The notes below the pieces were generated by a model that saw only the letters and a list, made by a program, of their open reading frames with translations, was not told the DNA's origin and did not search any database. 21,242 bases of DNA. Source: DATKFM01 sp035544395 (GTDB taxonomy: Bacteria; Pseudomonadota; Alphaproteobacteria; Dongiales; Dongiaceae). The stretch covers positions 1 through 21,242 of the forward strand of contig DATKFM010000307.1 in the NCBI GenBank assembly GCA_035544395.1, given 5' to 3'. The position numbers were made by a program, and so were the translations under genes. Of the stretch, positions 7,142 through 14,853 are shown in pieces (the first letter of the stretch is position 1; each line of letters begins with the position of its first letter).

Positions 7142-8983
7142 CTAATTTGTCTTCTTGGCGGCCAGGGCCGAGGCCTTTTCGGCATCGATCCACCAGGTGT
7201 TGAACCCGATGCCATATTTCGGCTTCACCGCTGGGCGGGAGAACTTATCCCAATAGACAATGCGATCGGCCGGAAGATGCCATTGTGGCAGTACGAAATG
7301 ATGCCAGAGCAGAACCCGATCCAGCGCGTGGGTGCGCGCGATCAGGCTCTCGCGGGTTTCGGCGGCGATGATAAGCTCGATCAATTCGTCGATGACGGGA
7401 TCCTTGACGCCGATGGTGTTGCGGCTTGCTTGCACATCGGCACTGGCCGAGCCCCAAAAATCGCGCTGCTCGTTGCCGGGCGATTCCGATTGCCCGAAGC
7501 CGGTCTGGATGACGTCGAAATCGAATTCCTGAACACGATTCTGGAATTGTGCGGGGTCCACCGTCCGCATTTTCGCCTTGATGCCCAATCGCTCCAGGTT
7601 CTGGATGATCGGTTGTGTAATGCGTTCGAACAGCGCATCGACAAGCAGGAACTCGAACTCGAGTGCTTTGCCGCTTGCGGCATTTGTCAGCACGCCGCCT
7701 TTCACTTCCCAGCCCGCAGACTTCAACAGTTGCGCGCCGGTACGCAGATTCGCGCGATTGTTTCCGGAGCCATCGGTGGTCGGCGGAATATACTCCGTGG
7801 TAAAAACCTCTTCCGGGACTTTGCCGCGATAGCGTTCGAGAATCTCGAGCTCCTCGCCTTGTGGCAGGCCCTTCGATGCGAGCTCACCGCCAGCCCAGTA
7901 GCTCTTCGTCCGCGTGTACTGATCGTAGAACAGCGTCTTGTTGGTCCATTCGAAATCGAAGGCATAGTTGATCGCCTGGCGCACGATGGGATCCTTGAAA
8001 ATCTCGCGCCGGGTATTGAACACCATGCACTGCATGCCCTGCGTCGATTCGTCGGGCAGCTTTTCCTTGATGATAAGGCCGTTGGTCACCTGCGGAATGT
8101 CATAGCCCGTGGCCCACAGTTTCGCACTGTTCTCGGCGCGGAAATCGAATTCACCGGCTTTGAAGGCCTCGAAGGCTATGAGTGGATCCCGATAGTATTC
8201 ATAGCGGATCTTGTCGGGGTTCGATTGCCCGAGGTTTGCCGGAAGAGATACGCCCCAATAGTCGGCCACGCGCTCGTAGGTCACGCGCCGGCCAGCCTCG
8301 AAGGAATTGATTCTGTAGGGTCCGCTGCCAAGGGGCGTGACAAGATCCGGCGTCTCGAAATCGCGGCCTTCCCACGCGTGCTTCGGTAGAACGGTGATCT
8401 CACCGATGATCAGGGGCAATTCCCGGTTCATTTTTCCGTCGAACACGAATTTCACTTGTTTGTCGCCGGTCTTCTCCGCCTTGACCACGCTTTGGTAGTA
8501 GACCCGGAAAAACGGATCGCCCTTTTCCTTGAGTGTGTCGAAGGAAAAGATGACATCCTCGGCGGTGACCGGCTTGCCGTCATGCCAGCGCGCTTCCGGC
8601 CTCAAGTTGAAAGCGATCCAGCTGCGGTCGTTGGGCATCTCCATCGACTCGGCGAGCAAGCCATATCGGCTGAACGCCTCGTCTGCAGAACCGGTGGTCA
8701 GCGTTTCGTAGACACTGCCAAGGCCGACAGCAGGCGTGCCCTTGATGATGAATCCGTTGAAGGTGTCGAAGGTACCGATTGCCGCCATCACAAGCTCGCC
8801 ACCCTTCGGCGCATCAGGGTTCACATATTCAAAATGAGGGAAGTCCGGGCCGTACTTCGGATCGCCATGCATCGCCATCGCATGAACCGGTGTCGCCCCC
8901 TGCGCCCATATCTGCCGCGGCAATAGGCCTGTGAGCGCGCCGGCGGCGAGGGAGGATTTGAGCAGCAGGCGGCGGGTCAGCAT
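7142..8983 (-). CDS. yejA: Peptide ABC transporter substrate-binding protein YejA
   Basis: Periplasmic solute-binding protein of the SBP_bac_5 (OppA/DppA/YejA) family, 613 residues. It captures peptides for the YejBEF importer; characterised homologues carry microcin C in E. coli and affect antimicrobial-peptide tolerance in Brucella. Residues 1-27 form a signal peptide with a twin-arginine look (TRRLLLK at 3-9, then a hydrophobic stretch, cleavage expected after IWA), so Tat export is possible. Family landmarks include ARWHDGKPVTAEDV and a long C-terminal lobe. The start ATG at 8983 has an AAGGGAG ribosome-binding site six bases upstream. It is the first gene of the operon, downstream of a candidate promoter at 9056-9084. 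Confidence 0.93.
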   Translation of the reverse strand: MLTRRLLLKSSLAAGALTGLLPRQIWAQGATPVHAMAMHGDPKYGPDFPHFEYVNPDAPKGGELVMAAIGTFDTFNGFIIKGTPAVGLGSVYETLTTGSADEAFSRYGLLAESMEMPNDRSWIAFNLRPEARWHDGKPVTAEDVIFSFDTLKEKGDPFFRVYYQSVVKAEKTGDKQVKFVFDGKMNRELPLIIGEITVLPKHAWEGRDFETPDLVTPLGSGPYRINSFEAGRRVTYERVADYWGVSLPANLGQSNPDKIRYEYYRDPLIAFEAFKAGEFDFRAENSAKLWATGYDIPQVTNGLIIKEKLPDESTQGMQCMVFNTRREIFKDPIVRQAINYAFDFEWTNKTLFYDQYTRTKSYWAGGELASKGLPQGEELEILERYRGKVPEEVFTTEYIPPTTDGSGNNRANLRTGAQLLKSAGWEVKGGVLTNAASGKALEFEFLLVDALFERITQPIIQNLERLGIKAKMRTVDPAQFQNRVQEFDFDVIQTGFGQSESPGNEQRDFWGSASADVQASRNTIGVKDPVIDELIELIIAAETRESLIARTHALDRVLLWHHFVLPQWHLPADRIVYWDKFSRPAVKPKYGIGFNTWWIDAEKASALAAKKTN

Positions 8984-9055
8984 GGGAACTCCCTTGGTCG
9001 TTGCGGTCTCGGCGGGCCTGCGGGCACAGGCGGATCTCCAGGGCGGGCGAATCAC

Positions 9056-9084
9056 ATATTAGATCATACGGATAGAGCCGTCAG
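9056..9084 (-). promoter_or_regulatory. Candidate sigma-70-type promoter for the yejABEF-ghrA operon
   Basis: Read on the minus strand, a -35 element CTGACG (9084-9079) is separated by exactly 17 bases from a -10 element TAATAT (9061-9056). Each matches consensus at four of six positions. Transcription would start near 9049, giving a leader of about 65 bases before the yejA ATG. This is the only AT-rich patch in the upstream region. Assignment is from pattern only. Confidence 0.45.
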
Positions 9085-9430
9085 CCGGTTGCGCCCAGGC
9101 GGTGGCCGCCCCGACTCCCGGCAAGGCTGAAACTACCGCTGTGGCGGCCTCAGGGAACGTTGTCCTCATGCTTGCCAGCCCCGATCAGGTCCAGCCTGCC
9201 CTCACGCAGCCACCATTTGGCGAGGATTTACCCGCGCATCAAGGCAAAGCTGGGGCAACCCCCCGGCGGCGCCGGTCCAAGCCCTCTTCGGCCCGCCATG
9301 AGCCGAAGGCATGCCGGCCTTGCGGGCCGCGCCGTTGCGGGGGTCCGGACCCCTTGCTAGGGTCTTTTTGACGCCTTTGAGGCCCATAGCCTGCCGCTTC
9401 CATCCCCATAGCACCCCGCAGAGGACCATC
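9085..9430. other. Intergenic region between the yej operon and the HAD-MFS operon
   Basis: This divergent intergenic stretch holds no coding frame I can support. It contains the perfect 14-base palindrome GGGGTCCGGACCCC at 9340-9353. Partly overlapping it is a short stem GACCC/GGGTC (9348-9352 and 9360-9364) followed by five T (9365-9369). That is a weak intrinsic-terminator-like shape on the plus strand, or a regulator site for the HAD-MFS operon. I could not define a convincing promoter for the HAD gene. Confidence 0.4.
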
Positions 9431-10186
9431 TTGGCCAGGATCAGAGCCATCACCTTCGACCTATGGGATACCATCGTCCATGACGATTCCGACGAGCCCA
9501 AGCGTAAGGCCCAGGGCTTGCGGTCCAAGAAGACTGAGCGGCGGCATCTGCTGTGGGAGGCGCTGAACCGCCAGGCGCCGATCTCCGAGGCCGAAGTCAC
9601 CCTCGCCTATAACGTGGGCGACGCCGCCTTCAATCATGTCTGGCACGACCAGCATGTCACCTGGACCATCCGCGAAAGGCTGCAGGTGATCCTCAAGGGC
9701 CTGGGCCGCACACTGCCCGAGGCCGAATTCACCGATGTGGTGACTGCCCATGAGGAGATGGAGATCCAGATCCGCCCCGATCTCATTCCCGGCATCGCCG
9801 AAGCGCTGGCCGCCCTCCATGGCCGCTACAAGACCTGCATCGTCTCCGACGCTATCGTCTCGCCGGGCCGCTGCCTGAAGCAGCTCCTGGAGAGCTATGG
9901 CCTGGCCCGCCATTTCGACGGCTTCGTGTTCTCCGACATCATCGGCCATTCCAAGCCCCACCGCTCCATGTTCGAGGATGCGGCGCGGCAGATGGGCGTC
10001 ACCCTGCCGGAGATCGTCCATATCGGCGACCGCGACCATAATGACGTGAAGGGACCCCAGGCCTTGGGCATGAAGGCGATCCTCTTCACAGCCACCCGCG
10101 CGGCCGACAAGAGCAATACGTCCGCCAACGCCATCTGCGAGCGCCATGCAGACCTGCCGGCCATTATCGACCGGCTGGCGGGCTGA
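9431..10186 (+). CDS. HAD family hydrolase
   Basis: Haloacid dehalogenase-superfamily phosphatase-like enzyme, 251 residues, probably cytosolic. All four motifs are present: FDLWDT at 9-14 with nucleophile D10 and acid/base D13; motif II S139; motif III K175 in HSKPH; and motif IV GDRDHNDV at 199-206 with D200 and D205 for Mg2+. The helical cap lies between motifs I and II (about 20-110), as in subfamily I (COG1011-like). The substrate is unknown. The chosen start is a TTG at 9431, immediately before the first strand of the HAD fold, with AGAGGA upstream; a longer reading to an ATG at 9311 would add an unrelated Arg/Pro-rich leader. It is followed 22 bases later by the first MFS gene and is likely co-transcribed. 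Confidence 0.85.
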   Translation: MARIRAITFDLWDTIVHDDSDEPKRKAQGLRSKKTERRHLLWEALNRQAPISEAEVTLAYNVGDAAFNHVWHDQHVTWTIRERLQVILKGLGRTLPEAEFTDVVTAHEEMEIQIRPDLIPGIAEALAALHGRYKTCIVSDAIVSPGRCLKQLLESYGLARHFDGFVFSDIIGHSKPHRSMFEDAARQMGVTLPEIVHIGDRDHNDVKGPQALGMKAILFTATRAADKSNTSANAICERHADLPAIIDRLAG

Positions 10187-10208
10187 TCACGCCAGCTAGG
10201 GAAATTCC

Positions 10209-11447
10209 ATGGCTGGCCTGAGCCTGGCCGCGCTCCGTCACCGGGATTTTGCCTTCTATGTGGCGTCCAGCTTCCTCTGGACGATCGCCATGCAGGTCCA
10301 GGCCACGGCCCTGGCCTGGCTGGTCTATGAACTCACCGGCAGCACGCTCAAGCTGGGCATGGTCTATTTCGTCGAGTTCCTGCCGACGGTTCTGCTGGCA
10401 CTGCCCTCGGGGCACTGGGCGGATCGCTATGACCGCCGGCGCATCATCCTTCTGGGTGTGACCTTCGAGCTGGCGGCGGCAGTCGCACTGGTCCTGCTTT
10501 CCGTCATGAACATGATGTCTGTAACGGCGATTCTCATAATCGCCTTCGTCTTCGGCCTGGCCCGCGCCGTCGCCAATCCGGCGGGCCGCGCCATCATGCC
10601 GAGCCTGGTGCCGCAAGACGACCTGCCCAGCGGCGTCGCCTGGTCCTCGGCCACTTGGCAGACCGCGGTTGTCATTGGCCCCGGCCTCGGCGGGCTGCTT
10701 TATGCCGTTGGCCCTGGCTATGCCTTCGGCACCACTTCCATATTGCTGGTCGCCGCGCTGGCAGCCACATTCCTGATGCGCGGACGCATCGTCGAACCGT
10801 CAGCCCACAGCGGTTCTTCCGGCGGCGATTTGGCGGCAGTCCTGGCCGGCATCTCGCTTATCCTCCGCAACAAGCTGCTGCTGGGCGCGATCTCGCTGGA
10901 TCTCTTCGCCGTGCTGTTCTCCGGCGCCACGGCGCTGATCCCGGTTTTCGCCAAGGACATTCTCCACGTGAATTCGGACTGGGGCGGCTTGCTCCGCACC
11001 TTCCAGGCGGTGGGCGGCGTGGCGTCGGCGGCGGTGCTGACGCAACTGCCGCTGCGCCGCAAGGTGGGCCGTCGGTTGTTCACGGCCGTCGGGATTTTCG
11101 GGGTGGCCGCCATCGTCTTCGGCGTCTCCCACAATTATTGGCTGTCCGCATTCGCGGTCTTCATCATGGGCGCCTCCGACATGGTGAGCGTGTATGTGCG
11201 GGGCACGCTGGTGCCGCTGGCGACCCCCGATGCGCTCCGCGGCCGGGTGATCGCCGTCGAAGCGGTCTTCATCAGCGGGTCGAATGAACTCGGCGGCACG
11301 GTGGCCGGCAGCGCCGCGGCCCTGCTGGGCCCGATCGCCGCCGTGGTGGCCGGCGGCAGCCTGACGCTCGCCGTGACCCTGCTCTGGACGCGCATGTTTC
11401 CCGTCCTGCGCAATGTGGACCGGTTCGAGGACGTGCACACCAAATGA
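10209..11447 (+). CDS. MFS transporter 1 (EntS/MFS_3-like exporter)
   Basis: Polytopic inner-membrane transporter, 412 residues, about 12 hydrophobic segments. The loop between helices 2 and 3 carries a variant of MFS motif A (GHWADRYDRRR, 68-78). SLDLFAVLFSG and IPVFAKDIL in the second half, and VPLATPDALRGRV near the end, place it in the MFS_3/EntS-like proton-driven exporter group, whose members export siderophores or small hydrophobic compounds. The substrate is unknown. The start ATG has a weak GGGA ribosome-binding site. Its stop overlaps the ATG of MFS transporter 2 (ATGA at 11444-11447). The two proteins are clearly paralogous along their whole length, so this is a tandem duplication; they could act singly or as a pair. 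Confidence 0.9.
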   Translation: MAGLSLAALRHRDFAFYVASSFLWTIAMQVQATALAWLVYELTGSTLKLGMVYFVEFLPTVLLALPSGHWADRYDRRRIILLGVTFELAAAVALVLLSVMNMMSVTAILIIAFVFGLARAVANPAGRAIMPSLVPQDDLPSGVAWSSATWQTAVVIGPGLGGLLYAVGPGYAFGTTSILLVAALAATFLMRGRIVEPSAHSGSSGGDLAAVLAGISLILRNKLLLGAISLDLFAVLFSGATALIPVFAKDILHVNSDWGGLLRTFQAVGGVASAAVLTQLPLRRKVGRRLFTAVGIFGVAAIVFGVSHNYWLSAFAVFIMGASDMVSVYVRGTLVPLATPDALRGRVIAVEAVFISGSNELGGTVAGSAAALLGPIAAVVAGGSLTLAVTLLWTRMFPVLRNVDRFEDVHTK

Positions 11448-12691
11448 CGGGCGCGGACGCAACCGAGCCCGGTCCGCGCGGCGGATTTGCCGCCTTCGGC
11501 CACCGCGAATTCACCATCTACTGGTTTGCCCAGCTCTGCCAGCTGGTGCCAGTGCAGATGATGGCGGTGGCGGTCGGTTGGCAGGTCTACGAGATCAGCG
11601 GCAATCCGCTGGATCTTGGCCTGATCGGCCTGGCGGAATTCCTGCCGGTGCCGCTGCTGGTACTGCTGGCGGGCCATGCCGCCGACCGCTTCCAGCGCCG
11701 GCGGGTGATCCAGCTCAGCGATGGCGCCCGGGCGCTGATGGCGCTGGCGCTGCTGAAGATCACCTTCGACGGTGCCACAGAGGTCTGGCCGTTCTACCTG
11801 CTGGCGCTGGCCATGGGCGTCACCCGGGCCTTCGGCGCGCCCGCGGGCCGCGCCATGCTGCCAGACCTGGTGCCGGTCAAGGATCTGGCCAATGCCGTGG
11901 CCTGGCGGTCCTCGGGCTTTCAGGCGTCGTTCGTGGTCGGGCCCGCCCTCGGCGGCCTGCTCTATGCGCTGCTGCCGGTGTCGGTCTATGGCGTCGCGGC
12001 ACTGCTGCTGGCAGCCTCTGTGCTGCTGATGTTCGCGCTGAAGCCGCGGCCCGTGGCGGCGCCGGCGGAGACGCCGAACTGGGCCAGTTTAGTGGCGGGC
12101 ATCCTCCTGATCCGGCGCAAGCCGCTGCTGCTCGGCGCCATCAGCCTGGATCTGTTTGCCGTGCTGCTCGGCGGCGTCACCGCCCTGCTGCCCATCTTCG
12201 CCAAGGATATCCTGGAGGTGGGAGTCATCGGCCTCGGCGCGCTGCGTTTGGCGCCGGCGTTGGGCGCCATCGTCATGGCGGTCACGCTCGCCTACTTCCC
12301 GCTGCAGCGCGGCGTCGGCCGCACCTTGTATCTGTCGGTCGCCATTTTCGGCTTGGCGACGATCGTCTTTGCCGTGTCGACGAGTTTCCTTCTGTCTCTC
12401 GCCGCGCTGGCGATCCTCGGCGCCGCCGATCTGGTCAGTGTCTTCGTGCGCAGCACCGTGGTGCCGCTGGCGACACCGGATCACATGCGCGGCCGCGTCA
12501 CCGCCGTCGAGATGGTGTTCATCGGCGCCTCCAACGAATTGGGCATGTTCGAGTCCGGCTTTCTCGCCTGGCTGATCGGCACGGTGCCGGCAGCGCTCGT
12601 CGGCGGCGTCGGCACGCTGCTGGTGGTGCTGTTGTGGATCAAGCTGTTCCCCGATCTCTACAAGGTGGACCGGCTGGATCACAGACTGTAG
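11444..12691 (+). CDS. MFS transporter 2 (EntS/MFS_3-like exporter), paralogue of MFS 1
   Basis: Inner-membrane exporter of 415 residues, with a short hydrophilic N-terminal extension relative to its neighbour. It has the motif A variant GHAADRFQRRR (77-87), ISLDLFAVLLGG and LLPIFAKDIL in the second half, and VPLATPDHMRGRV near the C-terminus; the same blocks occur in the upstream transporter. The start is set by the ATGA overlap with that gene, implying coupled translation. The last 18 residues, ending VDRLDHRL, reappear in diverged form with their own stop codon at 14797-14853, on the far side of the orphan exported-protein gene. Substrate is unknown. It converges on the next gene with a 27-base gap and no visible terminator. 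Confidence 0.9.
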   Translation: MTGADATEPGPRGGFAAFGHREFTIYWFAQLCQLVPVQMMAVAVGWQVYEISGNPLDLGLIGLAEFLPVPLLVLLAGHAADRFQRRRVIQLSDGARALMALALLKITFDGATEVWPFYLLALAMGVTRAFGAPAGRAMLPDLVPVKDLANAVAWRSSGFQASFVVGPALGGLLYALLPVSVYGVAALLLAASVLLMFALKPRPVAAPAETPNWASLVAGILLIRRKPLLLGAISLDLFAVLLGGVTALLPIFAKDILEVGVIGLGALRLAPALGAIVMAVTLAYFPLQRGVGRTLYLSVAIFGLATIVFAVSTSFLLSLAALAILGAADLVSVFVRSTVVPLATPDHMRGRVTAVEMVFIGASNELGMFESGFLAWLIGTVPAALVGGVGTLLVVLLWIKLFPDLYKVDRLDHRL

Positions 12692-12718
12692 GGCGAGGCA
12701 CCGCGAGCGAGCAGTGGC

Positions 12719-14572
12719 TCAGTTCTGGAGTGCCGGCGCCTTGAAGTCGGCTTGGCGGCAGGCGCTCGCACTAGTGCCGCCTTGCGGACAGACCTGGAGC
12801 CGCCATGACGGCGCCGCGGCCAAAGCCTTGATATCGAACTTGGTCGTGGCGCCTGTCATTGCCTCCGGCAGTCCGCGGACATGCACCGCCTTATAGGCGC
12901 CGTTCTTGTTCGCCGACCACGACAGCGCGAACTTGGCTTTCTTGTCTGTCACGCCCTGCAGGCGGATCACTCCCTGCTGAGCGACGCCGCGTGGCGACAA
13001 GATGGAGAAGGGCGACGTGACGGTTGCAACTTGCGGACTCCCGGCGAGAGCCTGGCCCGTCTGCTGCTGTGCGGCGGGCTTCGGCTGCGGGACCGTCATG
13101 TCGGTGCTGCCCTGCAGGCCCGGCGTGACCTTCGGCCATTGGCAGGTGAATTTGAACGGCTTCTGCTGGATCGACGCGACCGGCGGATCGTTCATCGGAA
13201 TAAGCGCGCCGGGCGTTTCGCTGCCGTTGACGTTGAAGCTGAACGGGACAGTCTGCTGCATCGGTTCGTCGTCCGTGTCGGGAACGGCAAGCTGGTTGAT
13301 GTCGTGCGCCCAGTTCAGGTCGTAGATCGCGAACACCCAGGCCGCGCTGTCGTTCTCGACCTCGTAAGGTTGTTGCGGCGACAGGTAGGACGGCCCAAAG
13401 AATACGGCATTGCCATGGAAATGGCCGTTGCCCAGGATCTTGCCCGCGAGCCGGACCTGTTTCGGACAGATCTGACCGCCGATCATCACGGCGTTGCCGG
13501 GAATGGCGACCGCCGCCAGAGTCAAGGTCGGCGGCAACGTGGCAGTCAGGCCCGTGGCGCCCGGCTTCACGCAATTCAGGGAGTAGGGCTTCCAGGCCGA
13601 CACGAAGTTGTAGTTGACGCCGACCACCCTGACCTTGCCCGTTTCGGGCCCGTCCGGATTATTGGCAAGACTGTATTCCTGATAGAAGTAGGCTGTTTTC
13701 GAATGGTCGGTGGTGGCGTCGTAGACGCTGCTCTTGTGGCCTTGGTCGTCTTCGTAGCGATAGCGCACTTTAGTATTGGCGCTGCCGGATTCCAGGACGC
13801 CTGAAAGCTTGAGCATGCACACGCCCGAGGGACCATAGGTCTCGATCACCGTGAGTTGCGCGGAAACCAGTCCGGTCGTCACACCACCGCCGGCCACCGG
13901 CGCCGTCACACCGCCCCATTTCTTGCAATTGACGTCTATGAACACCTGCCACGGCGCTCCTTCAATGATGATATTGTTTGAGCCGGCCCCGGTGAGGTCA
14001 TAGTCGGCACCGCCCTCGACTGCGATCTTGATGCTTCGATCCTTGCTGAAGATCGCCTTATTCCCCTGACCTGCATTGCGCAGGGATTGGGCCAAGGCGT
14101 TACACTGGTCCACGATCCATTGATCATAGGCAACCTGCGGAACCACGATCTGCTCGGTCCGGTCCACGCGCTTTGGTCGATCCCCCAGAGGATAAGATTT
14201 GCCGACAGCGTATTGGGAGAGGGACAGGCGTTCCGCGCCGTTGTGAAGTACCAACCACACCGACCAGCTCTTGACGCGGCCCGCAGTCTCGGCGTCCAGC
14301 TCGACGCTGGCGGTGCCAACTATGTTACCCAGCCCTGATCCCGCGATGCCGGCATATTCACTGCCGTTGCTCAAGACCGCAATCTCGTGCGGTATTACAG
14401 CGGTGAGATCGATATTGACTTCGTCGGCCAAAGACGACGCGCTGGACAACAGCGTTGCCAGCAGCGCGGCGGCCGGTAGCAGCCAACCCTGTCGCTTTGC
14501 AGTGCGTTTGCCGTTCAGGCGGATTGAACGCTCTGCAGACTGCGAACGGTTGCGGATGTGACTGCGAAACAT
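12719..14572 (-). CDS. Orphan exported protein, 617 residues, eight cysteines
   Basis: I do not recognise a family. The start is well supported by GAGGAGG a few bases upstream of the ATG. A basic, unusually long n-region (1-29) is followed by a hydrophobic segment at about 30-48 and a likely signal-peptidase site after SLA49, so export by Sec is expected. The mature protein appears beta-rich, Gly/Ser/Thr-rich, with no membrane helix. Cysteines at 157, 216, 252, 334, 369, 477, 595 and 605 could form four disulfides. Two stretches each begin and end with a cysteine (252-334 and 369-477) and may be repeated beta-sandwich modules; a Pro/Gln-rich linker (about 490-515) precedes a third C-terminal module. 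GC is lower than in the flanking MFS genes (sampled 60-base lines 57-63% against 70%). It is transcribed alone. Confidence 0.82.
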   Translation of the reverse strand: MFRSHIRNRSQSAERSIRLNGKRTAKRQGWLLPAAALLATLLSSASSLADEVNIDLTAVIPHEIAVLSNGSEYAGIAGSGLGNIVGTASVELDAETAGRVKSWSVWLVLHNGAERLSLSQYAVGKSYPLGDRPKRVDRTEQIVVPQVAYDQWIVDQCNALAQSLRNAGQGNKAIFSKDRSIKIAVEGGADYDLTGAGSNNIIIEGAPWQVFIDVNCKKWGGVTAPVAGGGVTTGLVSAQLTVIETYGPSGVCMLKLSGVLESGSANTKVRYRYEDDQGHKSSVYDATTDHSKTAYFYQEYSLANNPDGPETGKVRVVGVNYNFVSAWKPYSLNCVKPGATGLTATLPPTLTLAAVAIPGNAVMIGGQICPKQVRLAGKILGNGHFHGNAVFFGPSYLSPQQPYEVENDSAAWVFAIYDLNWAHDINQLAVPDTDDEPMQQTVPFSFNVNGSETPGALIPMNDPPVASIQQKPFKFTCQWPKVTPGLQGSTDMTVPQPKPAAQQQTGQALAGSPQVATVTSPFSILSPRGVAQQGVIRLQGVTDKKAKFALSWSANKNGAYKAVHVRGLPEAMTGATTKFDIKALAAAPSWRLQVCPQGGTSASACRQADFKAPALQN

Positions 14573-14727
14573 CGCTTCCTCCTCAACAGGCTTGGACGCC
14601 TCCCGGCGTCGCTAATCGTGCGCCTAGTGGGTCGAGGATAACAGGGGAAGAGTTCAAACCGCCCCCGACGGCTAAACCTGGGCAAAGGCTGCCTTTTCGC
14701 AGCATGCGCCTCGCTAGCTGACGCCGC

Positions 14728-14743
14728 AGTGATGGCGATCACA
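14728..14743 (-). promoter_or_regulatory. CRP/FNR-type operator-like palindrome upstream of the orphan exported protein
   Basis: On the minus strand the sequence is TGTGATCGCCATCACT, which matches the classic CRP arrangement TGTGA-N6-TCACA at nine of ten conserved positions. It lies about 155 bases upstream of the ATG at 14572, so it would act at a promoter located between the two; I could not pin down the -10 and -35 elements. In alphaproteobacteria such a site could be bound by a CRP-, Clr- or FNR-like regulator. The match is visible; binding is inferred. Confidence 0.4.
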
Positions 14744-14772
14744 CTTTTTTGTACCGGCCGCAGGAACGAAGT

Positions 14773-14853
14773 CTGGCTGCTATTGCCGGCGCCATCTGGA
14801 TCAGGCTGTTTCAAAATCGCCAAAGAGTGGACCGGCTGGATTACCGCCTATGA
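14773..14853 (+). pseudogene. Remnant of an MFS transporter C-terminus
   Basis: Read on the plus strand this encodes a run ending VDRLDYRL and then TGA. The last 18 codons plus stop (14797-14853) align without gaps to the last 18 codons plus stop of MFS transporter 2 (12635-12691): 11 of 18 residues are identical, most others are conservative (K/R, H/Y), and the 15 bases encoding VDRLD are identical. The similarity fades upstream of the Trp codon, although LAAIAG just before it still resembles the last MFS helix. No start or body of the gene is present, so this is a fragment. Its end overlaps the 3' end of the GNAT gene on the other strand by six bases. Confidence 0.75.

Noticed and set aside
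9102..9371. 89-residue frame between the yej operon and the HAD gene
   Set aside because: No ribosome-binding site, Pro/Arg-rich shadow-like composition, no signal peptide or motif, and it runs through the palindrome and T-run.
11413..12744. Alternative plus-strand frame (443 residues) over MFS transporter 2
   Set aside because: It is Arg/Ala/Gly-rich with no membrane helices, whereas the overlapping frame encodes a proper 12-helix transporter.
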